From contig OZ242384.1 in assembly GCA_965208965.1 (NCBI GenBank), forward strand, positions 3,038,001 to 3,102,000: a stretch of DNA of 64,000 nt, given 5' to 3'. Position 1 is the stretch's first letter, and every line of letters begins with the position of its first letter. The DNA comes from Bin5 sp965208965. GTDB taxonomy: Bacteria; Chloroflexota; Anaerolineae; Caldilineales; Caldilineaceae. The translations under genes and the position numbers were made by a program. The notes under the pieces were generated by a model. It was not told the DNA's origin, did not search any database, and saw only the letters and a program-made list of their open reading frames with translations. Shown here one piece after another: positions 18,659-26,394 of the stretch.

Positions 18659-19429
18659 TCAATCCGCCCACTGTCGGTCCATGATCGAGTAGCCGCCGTC
18701 CACTACCAGAGTTGTGCCTGTGACGAACTCAGCCGCCTCGGAGGCCAGGAAAATGGCAGCCCCTGCCAGGTCGTCTGATGTCCCCAGGCGCCTCGCCGGC
18801 GTCTTGTGCCGGATCTCTTCGCCCAGCGGCCCATCGAGTAGCTCCCGGTTGAGGTCCGTTTTGTGCCACCCGGGCACCAAAGCATTGACCTGGATATTGT
18901 GAACTGCCAGTTCAACCGCCAGCCCGCGCGTCAATCCCAGGATGCCGGTTTTGGCGGCGGCGTAGTTGGTGACATTAGGGGGGCCCAGCAAGGAGTACAT
19001 TGACCCGATGTTGATGATTTTGCCGCCGTTTCCGGCGTTCACCATCGCCTTGGCCGCCGCCTTTGCACAGTAGAAGCCTCCGTTGAGATGCGTGTCTATG
19101 ACTGAATGCCAGTCCTCCGTATCCATGTCCAGTATGTTTATACGGCGGGCGATGCCGGCATTGTTGACCAGGATGTCAATCCTGCCGTGTCTTTCGACGA
19201 TCCCCGCCACCGCCCCGTTGACCGCCTCTTCGTCCCGCACGTCCAGAGAGATTACTTCGTGCCCGTCTCCCAGCTCTTGTGCCACGGCGGCGTTTTTCTG
19301 CGGGTTGCGCCCGCTGGCAATGACGGTTGCGCCCATCGACTTGTATCCCAACGCAATCGAGCGGCCGATGCCCCCGTTGGCGCCGGTAACCAATGCGACC
19401 TTGTTGTCTAAGGAAAATGAACTCTGCAC
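18659..19429 (-). CDS. Short-chain dehydrogenase/reductase
   Basis: Classical SDR of about 256 residues. The cofactor site is TGANGGIGRSIALGYKS; NNAGIARRINI and the active-site block NIGSMYSLLGPPNVTNYAAAKTGILGLTRGLAVELA (Ser, Tyr, Lys) follow, with the C-terminal EFVTGTTLVVDGGYSI. The start is probably the GTG at 19429 (VQSSFSLDNK), since GGAGG sits 6 bases upstream; a frame opening at 19483 would add an unlikely tail. The family resembles gluconate or 2-keto-3-deoxygluconate dehydrogenases, but the substrate is not decided by sequence alone. Confidence 0.87.
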   Translation of the reverse strand: MQSSFSLDNKVALVTGANGGIGRSIALGYKSMGATVIASGRNPQKNAAVAQELGDGHEVISLDVRDEEAVNGAVAGIVERHGRIDILVNNAGIARRINILDMDTEDWHSVIDTHLNGGFYCAKAAAKAMVNAGNGGKIINIGSMYSLLGPPNVTNYAAAKTGILGLTRGLAVELAVHNIQVNALVPGWHKTDLNRELLDGPLGEEIRHKTPARRLGTSDDLAGAAIFLASEAAEFVTGTTLVVDGGYSIMDRQWAD

Positions 19430-19811
19430 GTAGATCCTCCTGGAGATGGTGTTTACGATCAAGCCGCAACTGTGTTCTCCCAACGGAGAGACATTGAGCG
19501 GCTATACAGTAAGCCGGTTTCAGTTCTGATTTTCAGTAAGTCGGTCTTTCCGCCATTGTCGGGGAAGGGCAATAGATATGCAAGATGAAGACTGAGTCAG
19601 CATTTGTCGATTCTTGCGGAAGGCGGCACTTGTAGTCTCGCACGCAAAACCGGATAATCTGATAAGATGACGTGCAGGCCAGGCGCTGTTTACCCCGATT
19701 ACACGCACTGGTGCATCGCAGACCTGCCCTTCTGGTGTGAGCGACCGCCCTGCCGCTGCGTCTGGCGCCACCTGCCTGGATCTCCGTACCTGTCCCGAAG
19801 AGAGGGAGACC
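19430..19811. other. Intergenic between divergent genes
   Basis: About 380 bases between the SDR gene (minus) and the membrane protein gene (plus). It should contain both promoters. I see no gene, repeat or consensus promoter in it. Confidence 0.4.
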
Positions 19812-20600
19812 ATGATACACGAGCTGAAGTTCAAAAGAGGATCTCTGACCCGCAATTGGTTCGCCCGATTCGGCATGTGGTCGGCCTTGGCGCTCCTCTT
19901 GCTCTCTCTATACGGCAAATGGCTGATTGCCGCGACTCCGGAGCCTTTGCAACCGGCCTGGTACCTGTTCGGTCCGTTCCTTCTTCTGACCGACTTTCTG
20001 AATGTTGTCCTCTTTAGCCAGGTATGGTTCTTCTCCCTTTGCAGCGCCGGACTGATCGTTTGCGGCCTTCTCTGGTTTTGGGGAGGGAGGCAAGCACGCG
20101 CCGTGTCGGCCTCGATTCTGGCCATAGTATTGGTCGCTCCATTCGCGCTTGCACAGATCTACGGCCAGTATTCGTTGCTGACGGTTGTGGCGTCACGAGG
20201 TTACGTACTGGACTGGCTGACCCAGCCGGAAGGCAACTTTGCAAGCGCTTTCAGGAGCGCACAACGCGAACATAATGTGACAGGCTGTAAATATAGACTT
20301 CATGGCTGGACCACTGATCATCGGCTCTACTTCGGCTCCAACTGCTTCAATGACCTGTGGATGTACGATCCACAGAAGACTGAACTGCTTCGAAGAATTA
20401 ATCGACTCCCCTCTGATTTTGAGCCTGCATCATCATTGAAGACTTTTACAAGCCGTCCCATGGGACAGAGCGGACTCTCGGTTACTCGTGTCGTGGAGGA
20501 ATCGGATTCCTTGGATGGTAGGTATAAGGCATTTGTAGTACAGGACAGGTTTTACGGTCCTTATGACGTCCTTGTGATGCGGCAAAACGCCCCCGAATGA
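19812..20600 (+). CDS. Membrane protein of unknown function
   Basis: A 262-residue protein, not recognised. It has three or four membrane segments in the first half: FGMWSALALLLLSLYGKWLIA, PFLLLTDFLNVVLFSQVWFFSLCSAGLIVCGLLWFW and ARAVSASILAIVLVAPFALAQIY. A soluble C-terminal half of about 140 residues follows, probably outside the membrane, with two Cys (VTGCKYR and SNCFND) that could form a disulfide, and DLWMYDPQKTELLRRINRLPS. The ATG at 19812 is preceded by GAGAGGGAGACC, so it is favoured over an earlier start at 19737. It stands alone. Confidence 0.75.
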   Translation: MIHELKFKRGSLTRNWFARFGMWSALALLLLSLYGKWLIAATPEPLQPAWYLFGPFLLLTDFLNVVLFSQVWFFSLCSAGLIVCGLLWFWGGRQARAVSASILAIVLVAPFALAQIYGQYSLLTVVASRGYVLDWLTQPEGNFASAFRSAQREHNVTGCKYRLHGWTTDHRLYFGSNCFNDLWMYDPQKTELLRRINRLPSDFEPASSLKTFTSRPMGQSGLSVTRVVEESDSLDGRYKAFVVQDRFYGPYDVLVMRQNAPE

Positions 20601-21092
20601 CTCCAATAAATGGTACTTGGCAGAAGCTAAGCCTTCTGTGTTGAAATACGTCGCGTTTGTATCCCAAAATTGGGCAAGCGTTCACACTCTTCTAACGGCA
20701 ATCAAACCGCGGTCTGTTCCCCTCATCGTCCCCGTAGGGGCAAGCCTCTTTCCTGCCCTCCCTCTCTCTTCAAGCGCCACCCTGCTCCACTCTCTCCTCG
20801 CCTCTTTGGACCCTCTGGTTATCTTCGGCAATACTGGCAAACCAGAATAGATTCGTTTGCCTTGGGAAAATCCCCTAAAAAGCTGCCAAAAGTTGACACA
20901 TGGTGAAAGATTTCACTATTAAACCGTTGAGTAGAAGGGGGGATCCCCCCTGAAAACATGATAGATTGTGCCGAAATCCTTCAGCGCTCCCCTCTCACGC
21001 GCCCCCCACGCCACTCACTCCTCTCCACTCTCTCCTCGTCCATGGCAAAGTTCCCCCCAATTCTGGATTGCACCCTCTTTGTCGCGAGAGAT
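20601..21092. other. Intergenic region upstream of the aromatic operon, repeat-rich
   Basis: No gene recognised. It contains C-rich repeat motifs (20745-20810), a TTGACA at 20893-20898 with TATTAA 18 bases on (a weaker promoter candidate), a palindrome GGGGGGATCCCCCC at about 20937-20950, and the repeat copy listed separately at 20922-21038. Confidence 0.45.
20922..21038 (+). repeat. Dispersed intergenic repeat, copy A
   Basis: About 117 bases that align with the reverse complement of 48038-48149. Shared blocks in order are CCGTTGA, a G-run/C-run palindrome, AAATCCTTCAGCGCTCCCC, ACGCG, CCACGCCACTCAC and CTCTCTCCTCG. It stands directly before the promoter of the aromatic operon. I found no reading frame in it. 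Confidence 0.75.
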
Positions 21093-21121
21093 TTGACATT
21101 GATTACGGTGTGTGGTAATCT
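21093..21121 (+). promoter_or_regulatory. Probable promoter of the aroH-trpA operon
   Basis: TTGACA at 21093-21098, a 17-base spacer and TAATCT at 21116-21121, with an extended -10 TGG just before it. The -35 is perfect and the -10 matches three of six bases. Start of transcription would be near 21128, giving a leader of about 330 bases up to the terminator at 21436. Confidence 0.5.
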
Positions 21122-21293
21122 CCGCCTCAATGTCTTGAAGAAACTCTCAAACGCACAGCAACGAGGACGGCTCGACAGAGTGACTAAAGAACGAAGCGAA
21201 GCGCAAGTGACAATCGCCGATCTGATTCGAAACGAGGACGATTCGCTCCTTCCAATCAACCTGTTGGATGGTCCGTCAGCCGCGGAGATACTG

Positions 21294-21410
21294 TTGTCCA
21301 GCAACCTGCGCCATGAGTGGCGCGGGTTTTCTTTTGGCAACTTTTGGTTTGGTTATTATTTTGGCGTGAACCAACCGTCTCCACTCGTTGAGGAGCGTTG
21401 GGCTGTGTAA
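21294..21410 (+). CDS. Aromatic-rich leader peptide of the aromatic operon attenuator
   Basis: Proposed 38-residue leader peptide, start TTG at 21294 with GGAG 6 bases upstream (21284-21287), stop TAA at 21408-21410. The core FSFGNFWFGYYF (codons 327-362 of the 21 kb block) has eight aromatic residues in twelve: five Phe, one Trp and two Tyr, with two further Trp codons at 21318 and 21399. This is what a leader peptide sensing charged tRNA for all three aromatic amino acids would look like. The peptide ends 25 bases before an intrinsic terminator, and its last third contains the antiterminator strand. The frame is open further upstream to 20958, so the start is inferred; a competing 18-codon frame from ATG 21313 lacks a ribosome site. 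Confidence 0.72.
   Translation: MSSNLRHEWRGFSFGNFWFGYYFGVNQPSPLVEERWAV
21305..21335 (+). terminator. Terminator-like hairpin inside the leader peptide
   Basis: CCTGCGCCA (21305-21313), loop TGAG, TGGCGCGGG (21318-21326), 9 pairs with one G.T, followed by TTTTCTTTT. A ribosome starting at 21294 would cover it, so it may stop transcription when the leader is not translated at all, or act as a pause hairpin. Confidence 0.55.
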
Positions 21411-21447
21411 GGGCAGTCAACGTAAAGACACTCAAAGCGTGGAGACG
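21376..21447 (+). promoter_or_regulatory. Antiterminator pairing of the attenuator
   Basis: CGTCTCCAC (21376-21384) is perfectly complementary to GTGGAGACG (21439-21447). This pairing uses most of the 5' arm of the terminator at 21436-21444, so the two structures exclude each other. A ribosome stalled on the Phe/Trp/Tyr codons (21327-21362) leaves the first strand free; one that reaches the stop covers or passes it. An 8-pair alternative, ATGAGTGG (21313-21320) with CCACTCGT (21381-21388), could be the 1:2 hairpin of a classical attenuator. Confidence 0.72.
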
Positions 21448-21464
21448 AACTCCACGCTTTTTTT
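21436..21464 (+). terminator. Intrinsic terminator of the attenuator
   Basis: AGCGTGGAG (21436-21444), loop ACGAA, CTCCACGCT (21450-21458): nine perfect pairs, the last overlapping a run of seven T (21458-21464). It lies between the leader peptide stop and aroH, with no other gene ending here, which is the position of an attenuator rather than of an operon end. Confidence 0.88.
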
Positions 21465-21599
21465 GTTGGCCTCGGGGCAGTTCTGCCCGCATTGCGTGCA
21501 TAAACTTGCCACCTGCAACTTCGGCTGACAAAGACCTGACTGGCCCGATGTTTTATCTTCCAATCTATGCAGGACGCTGCGAAAAAACTGGAGAGAGCC

Positions 21600-22019
21600 G
21601 TGATCTGTCGAGGAGTGCGGGGCGCAACAACTGTTGAAGAGGACACACCTGAATCAATCTTGCAATCAACCCGAGAACTGTTAGCCTTTATGATTCGTCT
21701 TAACAATATCCAATCCGAAGACGTGGCCAGCGCAATCTTTACCACGACTTTCGATGTGGTCAGTGAATACCCGGCTCTGGCCGCCCGTCAGCTGGGTTGG
21801 ATGGACGTGCCCCTGCTCTGCGGACATGAAATGCGCGTTCCTGGCAGTGTTCCACTCTGTATTCGCATTCTGATCTACTGGAATACCGACACACCGCAGA
21901 AGGAAATCCAGCATGTCTATTTGAAAGAGGCCCAGGCTCTGCGCCCCGACAAGAGGCTGGCGTCCGAAATCGATCTTGACGAGTTGAACCGCTGGATCGA
22001 TGAACAATTGCAGGATTGA
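21600..22019 (+). CDS. aroH: Chorismate mutase, AroH type
   Basis: Converts chorismate to prephenate. The 139-residue protein opens VICRGVRGATTVEEDTPESILQSTRELL, the hallmark of the monofunctional trimeric AroH class, and has VYLKEAQALRPDKRL near the end, as in Bacillus subtilis AroH (127 residues). The GTG at 21600 is chosen because GGAG lies 6 bases upstream and the homologue starts at the same place; an in-frame ATG at 21567 has no ribosome site. It is the first gene of the plus-strand aromatic operon behind the attenuator, with pheA 77 bases on. Confidence 0.92.
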   Translation: MICRGVRGATTVEEDTPESILQSTRELLAFMIRLNNIQSEDVASAIFTTTFDVVSEYPALAARQLGWMDVPLLCGHEMRVPGSVPLCIRILIYWNTDTPQKEIQHVYLKEAQALRPDKRLASEIDLDELNRWIDEQLQD

Positions 22020-22096
22020 CCGCGCCTGCGCCGGTATGGAGATTCTTAGCGGCACAGATGCGCCTCATCGCTGCAAAATAAACATGGAGTAATCCG

Positions 22097-22954
22097 ATGT
22101 CAGTAGTCGCATTTCAGGGAGAGCATGGCGCATACTCCGAAGAGGCCATTCGTCAACAGTTTGGCGCCGAGGTCGATACACTGCCCAGCAGGACTTTTGA
22201 AGATATCTTCGCATCGCTGTACGATGACCGCTCTACTTTGGGCGTAGTCCCAGTCGAAAACTCCCTCGCAGGCAGTATTAATAAAGCCTATGACCTCTTG
22301 CTGGATCATGACTTTCGCGTTCAGGGGGAAATCCTCTTGCGCGTACGGCACAATCTGCTGACGATGCCAGGCAATGGCGACAAGATTGACCAGGTGCGAA
22401 GCCATCCGCAGGCCCTCGCCCAGTGTGAGGGCTTTCTCAATCGCCACGGCTACACTGCCATACCCTGGTATGATACTGCCGGCAGCGCCAAGGAGCTTGC
22501 CGAGCATCCGGAGCAGCAGGTAGGGGTAATCGCAAGCGCACTGGCTGCCGAGATCTATGACCTGGAGATTGTCCAGGAGGGCATCGAGGATCTCCTCTTC
22601 AACTTTACCCGCTTCTTCGTAATTGGAAAGGGCGATGCCCAGCAGTCGGCGAACGCCAAGACCTCCCTCGTCTTTGCCACGCCCCACAGCCCGGGGGCCT
22701 TATATGCCTGTCTGGGAGAGTTCGCCGAGCGCAGCATCAATCTCGTAAAACTGGAGAGCCGCCCGCGCCGCAACCGGCCTTGGCAATACGTGTTTTATCT
22801 GGATTTTGAAGGTCACTGGCAGGAGCCGGACTGTAGCGCTGCCGTTTTAGGGCTGCTCAATAGAGCAGCGTTTGTCAAGATGCTGGGTAGCTACCCCGCG
22901 GCGGTGCAACCCACTCCTGAGGAGTACGCGCAAGAGGCGGTGTTGCAGATATAG
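22097..22954 (+). CDS. pheA: Prephenate dehydratase with ACT domain
   Basis: Makes phenylpyruvate for phenylalanine. The 285-residue protein has the dehydratase domain (VAFQGEHGAYSEEAIRQQF; GVVPVENSLAGSINKAYDLLL; VRSHPQALAQCEGFL; YDTAGSAKELAEHP; LFNFTRFFVIGK, where the Thr-Arg-Phe motif is catalytic) and an ACT domain from about residue 195 (KTSLVFATPHSPGALYACLGEFAERSINLVKLESRPRR), the usual site of Phe feedback inhibition. The ATG follows GGAGTAATCC. It is monofunctional, matching the separate aroH upstream. Confidence 0.95.
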   Translation: MSVVAFQGEHGAYSEEAIRQQFGAEVDTLPSRTFEDIFASLYDDRSTLGVVPVENSLAGSINKAYDLLLDHDFRVQGEILLRVRHNLLTMPGNGDKIDQVRSHPQALAQCEGFLNRHGYTAIPWYDTAGSAKELAEHPEQQVGVIASALAAEIYDLEIVQEGIEDLLFNFTRFFVIGKGDAQQSANAKTSLVFATPHSPGALYACLGEFAERSINLVKLESRPRRNRPWQYVFYLDFEGHWQEPDCSAAVLGLLNRAAFVKMLGSYPAAVQPTPEEYAQEAVLQI

Positions 22955-23059
22955 AATGTCGAGAGCGCCAACTCGAATCTACGAAGGAAGCATCTCAGCG
23001 CACCTTCAAACCTGAATGTCATATCCTTCCAATGAGGAACTGTGCAATAGGAGAGTTGA

Positions 23060-24163
23060 ATGGTTGTCGTAATGAAGCCTGAGGCTTCCCAAGCCGAAAT
23101 AGATCATGTCATCACGCGGGCAGCCTCAATGGGCGCCCAAACGCAGCCGATCACTGGCGAAAGCCATACCGTTATCGCCCTTGTCGGCGACCTGACCCAA
23201 GTGCAGAGGGCTACCTTCGATGCGATGGCAGGTGTGCAGAAAACAGTTCGAATCCAGGATCCTTACAAGCTTGCTAGTAGAACCATAAACCCCGAAGGAA
23301 CCGTCATAGACGTGAACGGCATCTGTTTCGGGGGCGAGCAGGTTGTCGTTATGGCCGGGCCCTGCAGCGTTGAGAGCAGAGAACAGATTATTCAGACCGC
23401 CGTAGCAGTCAAAGAGGCCGGGGCCAGCGTACTGCGCGGCGGTGCCTTCAAGCCGCGTACCAGTCCGTACAGCTTCCAGGGCCTTGGCGAAGAGGGGCTG
23501 AAATACCTGGCCGAGGCCCGCGAGGTCACTGGCCTGCCCGTCATCTCCGAAGTCATGACTGTCGAAACAATCGACCTGGTGGCCGAGTACGTGGATATCC
23601 TTCAGATTGGCGCCCGCAATATGCAGAATTACGCGCTTCTCCAGGCAGTCGGCAAGACCCGGCGACCGGTAATGCTCAAGCGCGGCCTCAGCGGCGAAAT
23701 CCAGGAGCTTCTTATGTGTGCCGAGTACATCCTGAGCAACGGCAACATGGAGGTTATGCTGTGCGAGCGCGGCATTCGTACATATGAAACGGCCACCCGC
23801 AACACTTTCGATCTAAACGCAGTACCCGTTCTCAAGCGTTCCTCCCATCTGCCAGTCGTTGCCGATCCCGCGCATGGTACGGGCGACTGGGAACTTGTGC
23901 CGCCGATGTCACTGGCTGCGGTCGCGGCTGGAGCCGATGCCCTGATCCTGGAAGTACACCCGGACCCAGAATCAGCCTTAAGTGATGGAGACCAGAGTCT
24001 CAAACCTGAAAGGTTCGCAGACCTGATGAGTAGCTTGCGAAGAGTCGCTGCGGCCGTTGGCCGCTCGATTGCAACCCCAACAGAACCAGATGACCCAGCC
24101 AGGATGGCAGGTAAGGAAGTTCGGAGTACAGAGGAAATGAGCAAGAATCCCGTGTTGGCATGA
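23060..24163 (+). CDS. aroF: DAHP synthase, first copy (Thermotoga-type with N-terminal regulatory domain)
   Basis: First enzyme of the shikimate pathway: phosphoenolpyruvate plus erythrose 4-phosphate to DAHP. The 367-residue protein has an N-terminal ferredoxin-like/ACT-like domain (MVVVMKPEASQAEIDHVITRA, about 70 residues), in which tyrosine binds in Thermotoga AroF, then the type I-beta barrel: AGPCSVESREQ (Cys metal ligand), RGGAFKPRTSPYSFQGLG, LKRGLSGEIQE, VADPAHGTG (His), LEVHPDPESALSDGDQS (Glu, Asp). It carries a C-terminal tail of about 30 residues missing from the second copy. Sequence identity with its neighbour at 24267-25283 is obvious by eye. Confidence 0.94.
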   Translation: MVVVMKPEASQAEIDHVITRAASMGAQTQPITGESHTVIALVGDLTQVQRATFDAMAGVQKTVRIQDPYKLASRTINPEGTVIDVNGICFGGEQVVVMAGPCSVESREQIIQTAVAVKEAGASVLRGGAFKPRTSPYSFQGLGEEGLKYLAEAREVTGLPVISEVMTVETIDLVAEYVDILQIGARNMQNYALLQAVGKTRRPVMLKRGLSGEIQELLMCAEYILSNGNMEVMLCERGIRTYETATRNTFDLNAVPVLKRSSHLPVVADPAHGTGDWELVPPMSLAAVAAGADALILEVHPDPESALSDGDQSLKPERFADLMSSLRRVAAAVGRSIATPTEPDDPARMAGKEVRSTEEMSKNPVLA

Positions 24164-24266
24164 ACGGCCCCGTACAGTGTGGAAAGAGGATCTCTCTCAG
24201 CCTGACGAATAACGCAACGCGCACCGACAGCATAGCTACGCAACCAGACCAGGAAAGGAATCTTCA

Positions 24267-25283
24267 ATGATTGTTGTAATGAAACAGGGCGCTGCCCAAG
24301 ACCAGGTGGAGGAAGTCGTCAAGCGCGTCGAGGAACTCGGCTACAAGGTGCATCTGAGCCGCGGCGAGGCCCGTACAATCGTGGGTATCATCGGCGCTGA
24401 CGACTATCTGATCCAGCAGGACACGTTCGAGGTCCTTGACGGTGTGGAAAAGACAGTCCGTATTATGCAGCCCTACAAGTACGCCAGCCGTGACTTCGTT
24501 CAGTCGTCAACCAAGATTCCCGTGAACGGCACAAACGTCGGCGGTGAGAAAGTAGTGGTCATGGCGGGACCTTGCAGTGTGGAAAGCCGCGAGCAAATCC
24601 TGGAGACGGCTCACGCGGTCAAAGAGGCCGGCGGGTCCGTGCTGCGGGGCGGCGCCTTCAAACCGCGCAGCAGCCCGTACAGTTTCCAGGGCTTGGGAGA
24701 AGAGGGTCTCAAGTTCCTGGCAGAGGCCAGAGAGCAGACCGGTCTCCCGATCATTACCGAAGTAATGAGCTCGGAAGATATAGGATTGGTCGGCGAATAC
24801 ACCGACATCTTTCAGATCGGCGCTCGCAACAACCAGAACTATCCGCTTCTCAAGGCAGTGGGCAAAACGACCAAACCGGTCTTCCTGAAGCGCGGCATCA
24901 GCGGCACTATACAGGAGCTGTTGATGGGGGCCGAGTACATTTTAAGCAACGGCAACATGCAGGTGATGGTCTGTGAGCGGGGGATTCGAACTTACGAGAC
25001 AACTACCCGCAACACCTTCGATATCAATGCCATCCCCGTCCTCAAGCAGTTGACTCACTTGCCTGTCGTGGCCGACCCGGCACACGGAACAGGCCAGTGG
25101 GAATACGTGGCGCCGATTGCGAAGGCCGCAGTCGCCGCGGGGGCGGATGCTCTGATGATCGAAGTACACCCTGACCCTTCAAAGGCCTGGAGCGACGGCG
25201 CCCAGAGTCTGACCTTCGAGCATTTCGGCGTCTTGATGAAGGAACTGGAGTCAATTGCCAACGCTGTCGGACGCAAACTCTGA
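24267..25283 (+). CDS. aroF: DAHP synthase, second copy
   Basis: Paralogue of the preceding gene, 338 residues, with the same domain order: regulatory domain (MIVVMKQGAAQDQVEEVVKRVEELGYKVHLSRGEARTIVGIIG), AGPCSVESREQ, RGGAFKPRSSPYSFQGLG, QIGARNNQNYPLL, VADPAHGTG, IEVHPDPSKAWSDGAQS. All metal-ligand blocks are intact, so it should be active. The regulatory domains of the two copies differ more than the barrels do, which suggests that they answer to different feedback inhibitors. AGGAAAGGAATCTTCA precedes the ATG; 103 bases separate the copies. Confidence 0.94.
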   Translation: MIVVMKQGAAQDQVEEVVKRVEELGYKVHLSRGEARTIVGIIGADDYLIQQDTFEVLDGVEKTVRIMQPYKYASRDFVQSSTKIPVNGTNVGGEKVVVMAGPCSVESREQILETAHAVKEAGGSVLRGGAFKPRSSPYSFQGLGEEGLKFLAEAREQTGLPIITEVMSSEDIGLVGEYTDIFQIGARNNQNYPLLKAVGKTTKPVFLKRGISGTIQELLMGAEYILSNGNMQVMVCERGIRTYETTTRNTFDINAIPVLKQLTHLPVVADPAHGTGQWEYVAPIAKAAVAAGADALMIEVHPDPSKAWSDGAQSLTFEHFGVLMKELESIANAVGRKL

Positions 25284-25372
25284 TTTCCGGTTTCCGCCCT
25301 GAAGGTCTCAGATCAACGAGGCGGTCTTGACCGGCAAAGCAGGGGCAATATCGCGGTAACGACTGACCGCTC

Positions 25373-26272
25373 ATGAAACATCTTTCTGAGTGCAGCGTTG
25401 CGGTCATCGGGCTGGGCCTGATGGGCGCAAGCCTGTGCATCGATCTGAAAAAACGCAATCTGTGCCGTGAAGTGAGAGGCGTGACCCGCAACTTCAGCAC
25501 TATCCTGCGCGCCTTTCACGAAGACGCAGTCGATTTGGCGACTACCGATCTGAACTCCGGCGTCGCCGGGGCCGATGTAGTCATTTTGTCCACGCCTGTA
25601 CGGGCAGTCGTAAAGATGCTGGAGACGCTCAGTCCAATCCTGTGGCCAGGCACCGTTGTCATGGATATGGGAAGCACCAAAGCCGAAATCTGCGCGGCCA
25701 TGGACCGGCTGCCGCCTCGAATTCAGCCGATTGGCGGCCATCCCATGACTGGAAAGGAAACTGCCGGTTACGCCTCCGCAGAAGGTGGGCTTTATGAAGG
25801 TGCGCCGTGGGTCCTCACGCCCCTTCCTCGCACGACGAAAGAAACAATCGAACTGGCCTCCGAACTGGCGGAGGCGATCGGGGCCATCCCAATCACCATG
25901 GAGCCGGTTCGCCATGACCGCCTTGTTGCTGCCATCAGTCATCTGCCATTTCTCCTGGCGAGCGCCCTGGTTCACACGGTCAGCGACAGCGGTGAAGAAG
26001 ATGCCGCAGTGTGGGAACTAGCTGCCGGAGGATTTCGCGACACCAGCCGTGTGGCAGCTAGCGATACGCAGATGTTCCTGGATATTCTGGTGACCAACCG
26101 CGAGGCGGTCCTGGAGCAGATGGACATCCTGGGTGGGCATCTTAAGGAACTGCGAACTCTGCTCGCTGACAACAATGAAGATTCTCTGCGGAGTAAGCTT
26201 ACCTGCTCGCAGAATACGCGCGCAGAATGGCAACAGAAGAAGGGTTCTTTCGCAGTGCCGGCAGAGGGCTGA
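25373..26272 (+). CDS. tyrA: Prephenate dehydrogenase
   Basis: NAD(P)-dependent oxidative decarboxylation of prephenate (or arogenate) towards tyrosine. A 299-residue protein with the Rossmann opening VAVIGLGLMGASLCIDLKK and the family blocks DVVILSTPVRAVVKMLE, DMGSTKAEICAAMDRLP, IGGHPMTGKETAGYASAEGGLYEGAPWVLTP (catalytic His), HDRLVAAISHLPFLLASALV, and AGGFRDTSRVAASDTQMFLDIL. There is no C-terminal ACT domain, so it probably lacks a tyrosine site of that type. It lies 89 bases after the second aroF; the ribosome site is weak. Confidence 0.94.
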   Translation: MKHLSECSVAVIGLGLMGASLCIDLKKRNLCREVRGVTRNFSTILRAFHEDAVDLATTDLNSGVAGADVVILSTPVRAVVKMLETLSPILWPGTVVMDMGSTKAEICAAMDRLPPRIQPIGGHPMTGKETAGYASAEGGLYEGAPWVLTPLPRTTKETIELASELAEAIGAIPITMEPVRHDRLVAAISHLPFLLASALVHTVSDSGEEDAAVWELAAGGFRDTSRVAASDTQMFLDILVTNREAVLEQMDILGGHLKELRTLLADNNEDSLRSKLTCSQNTRAEWQQKKGSFAVPAEG

Positions 26273-26394
26273 AACCGGCCGCCGCCAGTCATTGCACAAT
26301 GATCTGCCAGTGTTAAGCTCTCAACCAGCCGCAACACCGATGTCGACATTGAATGCTCATTTGACCGAACGATCCTATATAGCTGAGATTTCCC

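Noticed and set aside
20958..21410. A 150-codon frame covering the whole aromatic leader region
   Set aside because: Its first two thirds run through a repeat copy and the promoter; only the last 38 codons, with the aromatic run and pairing regions, make sense.
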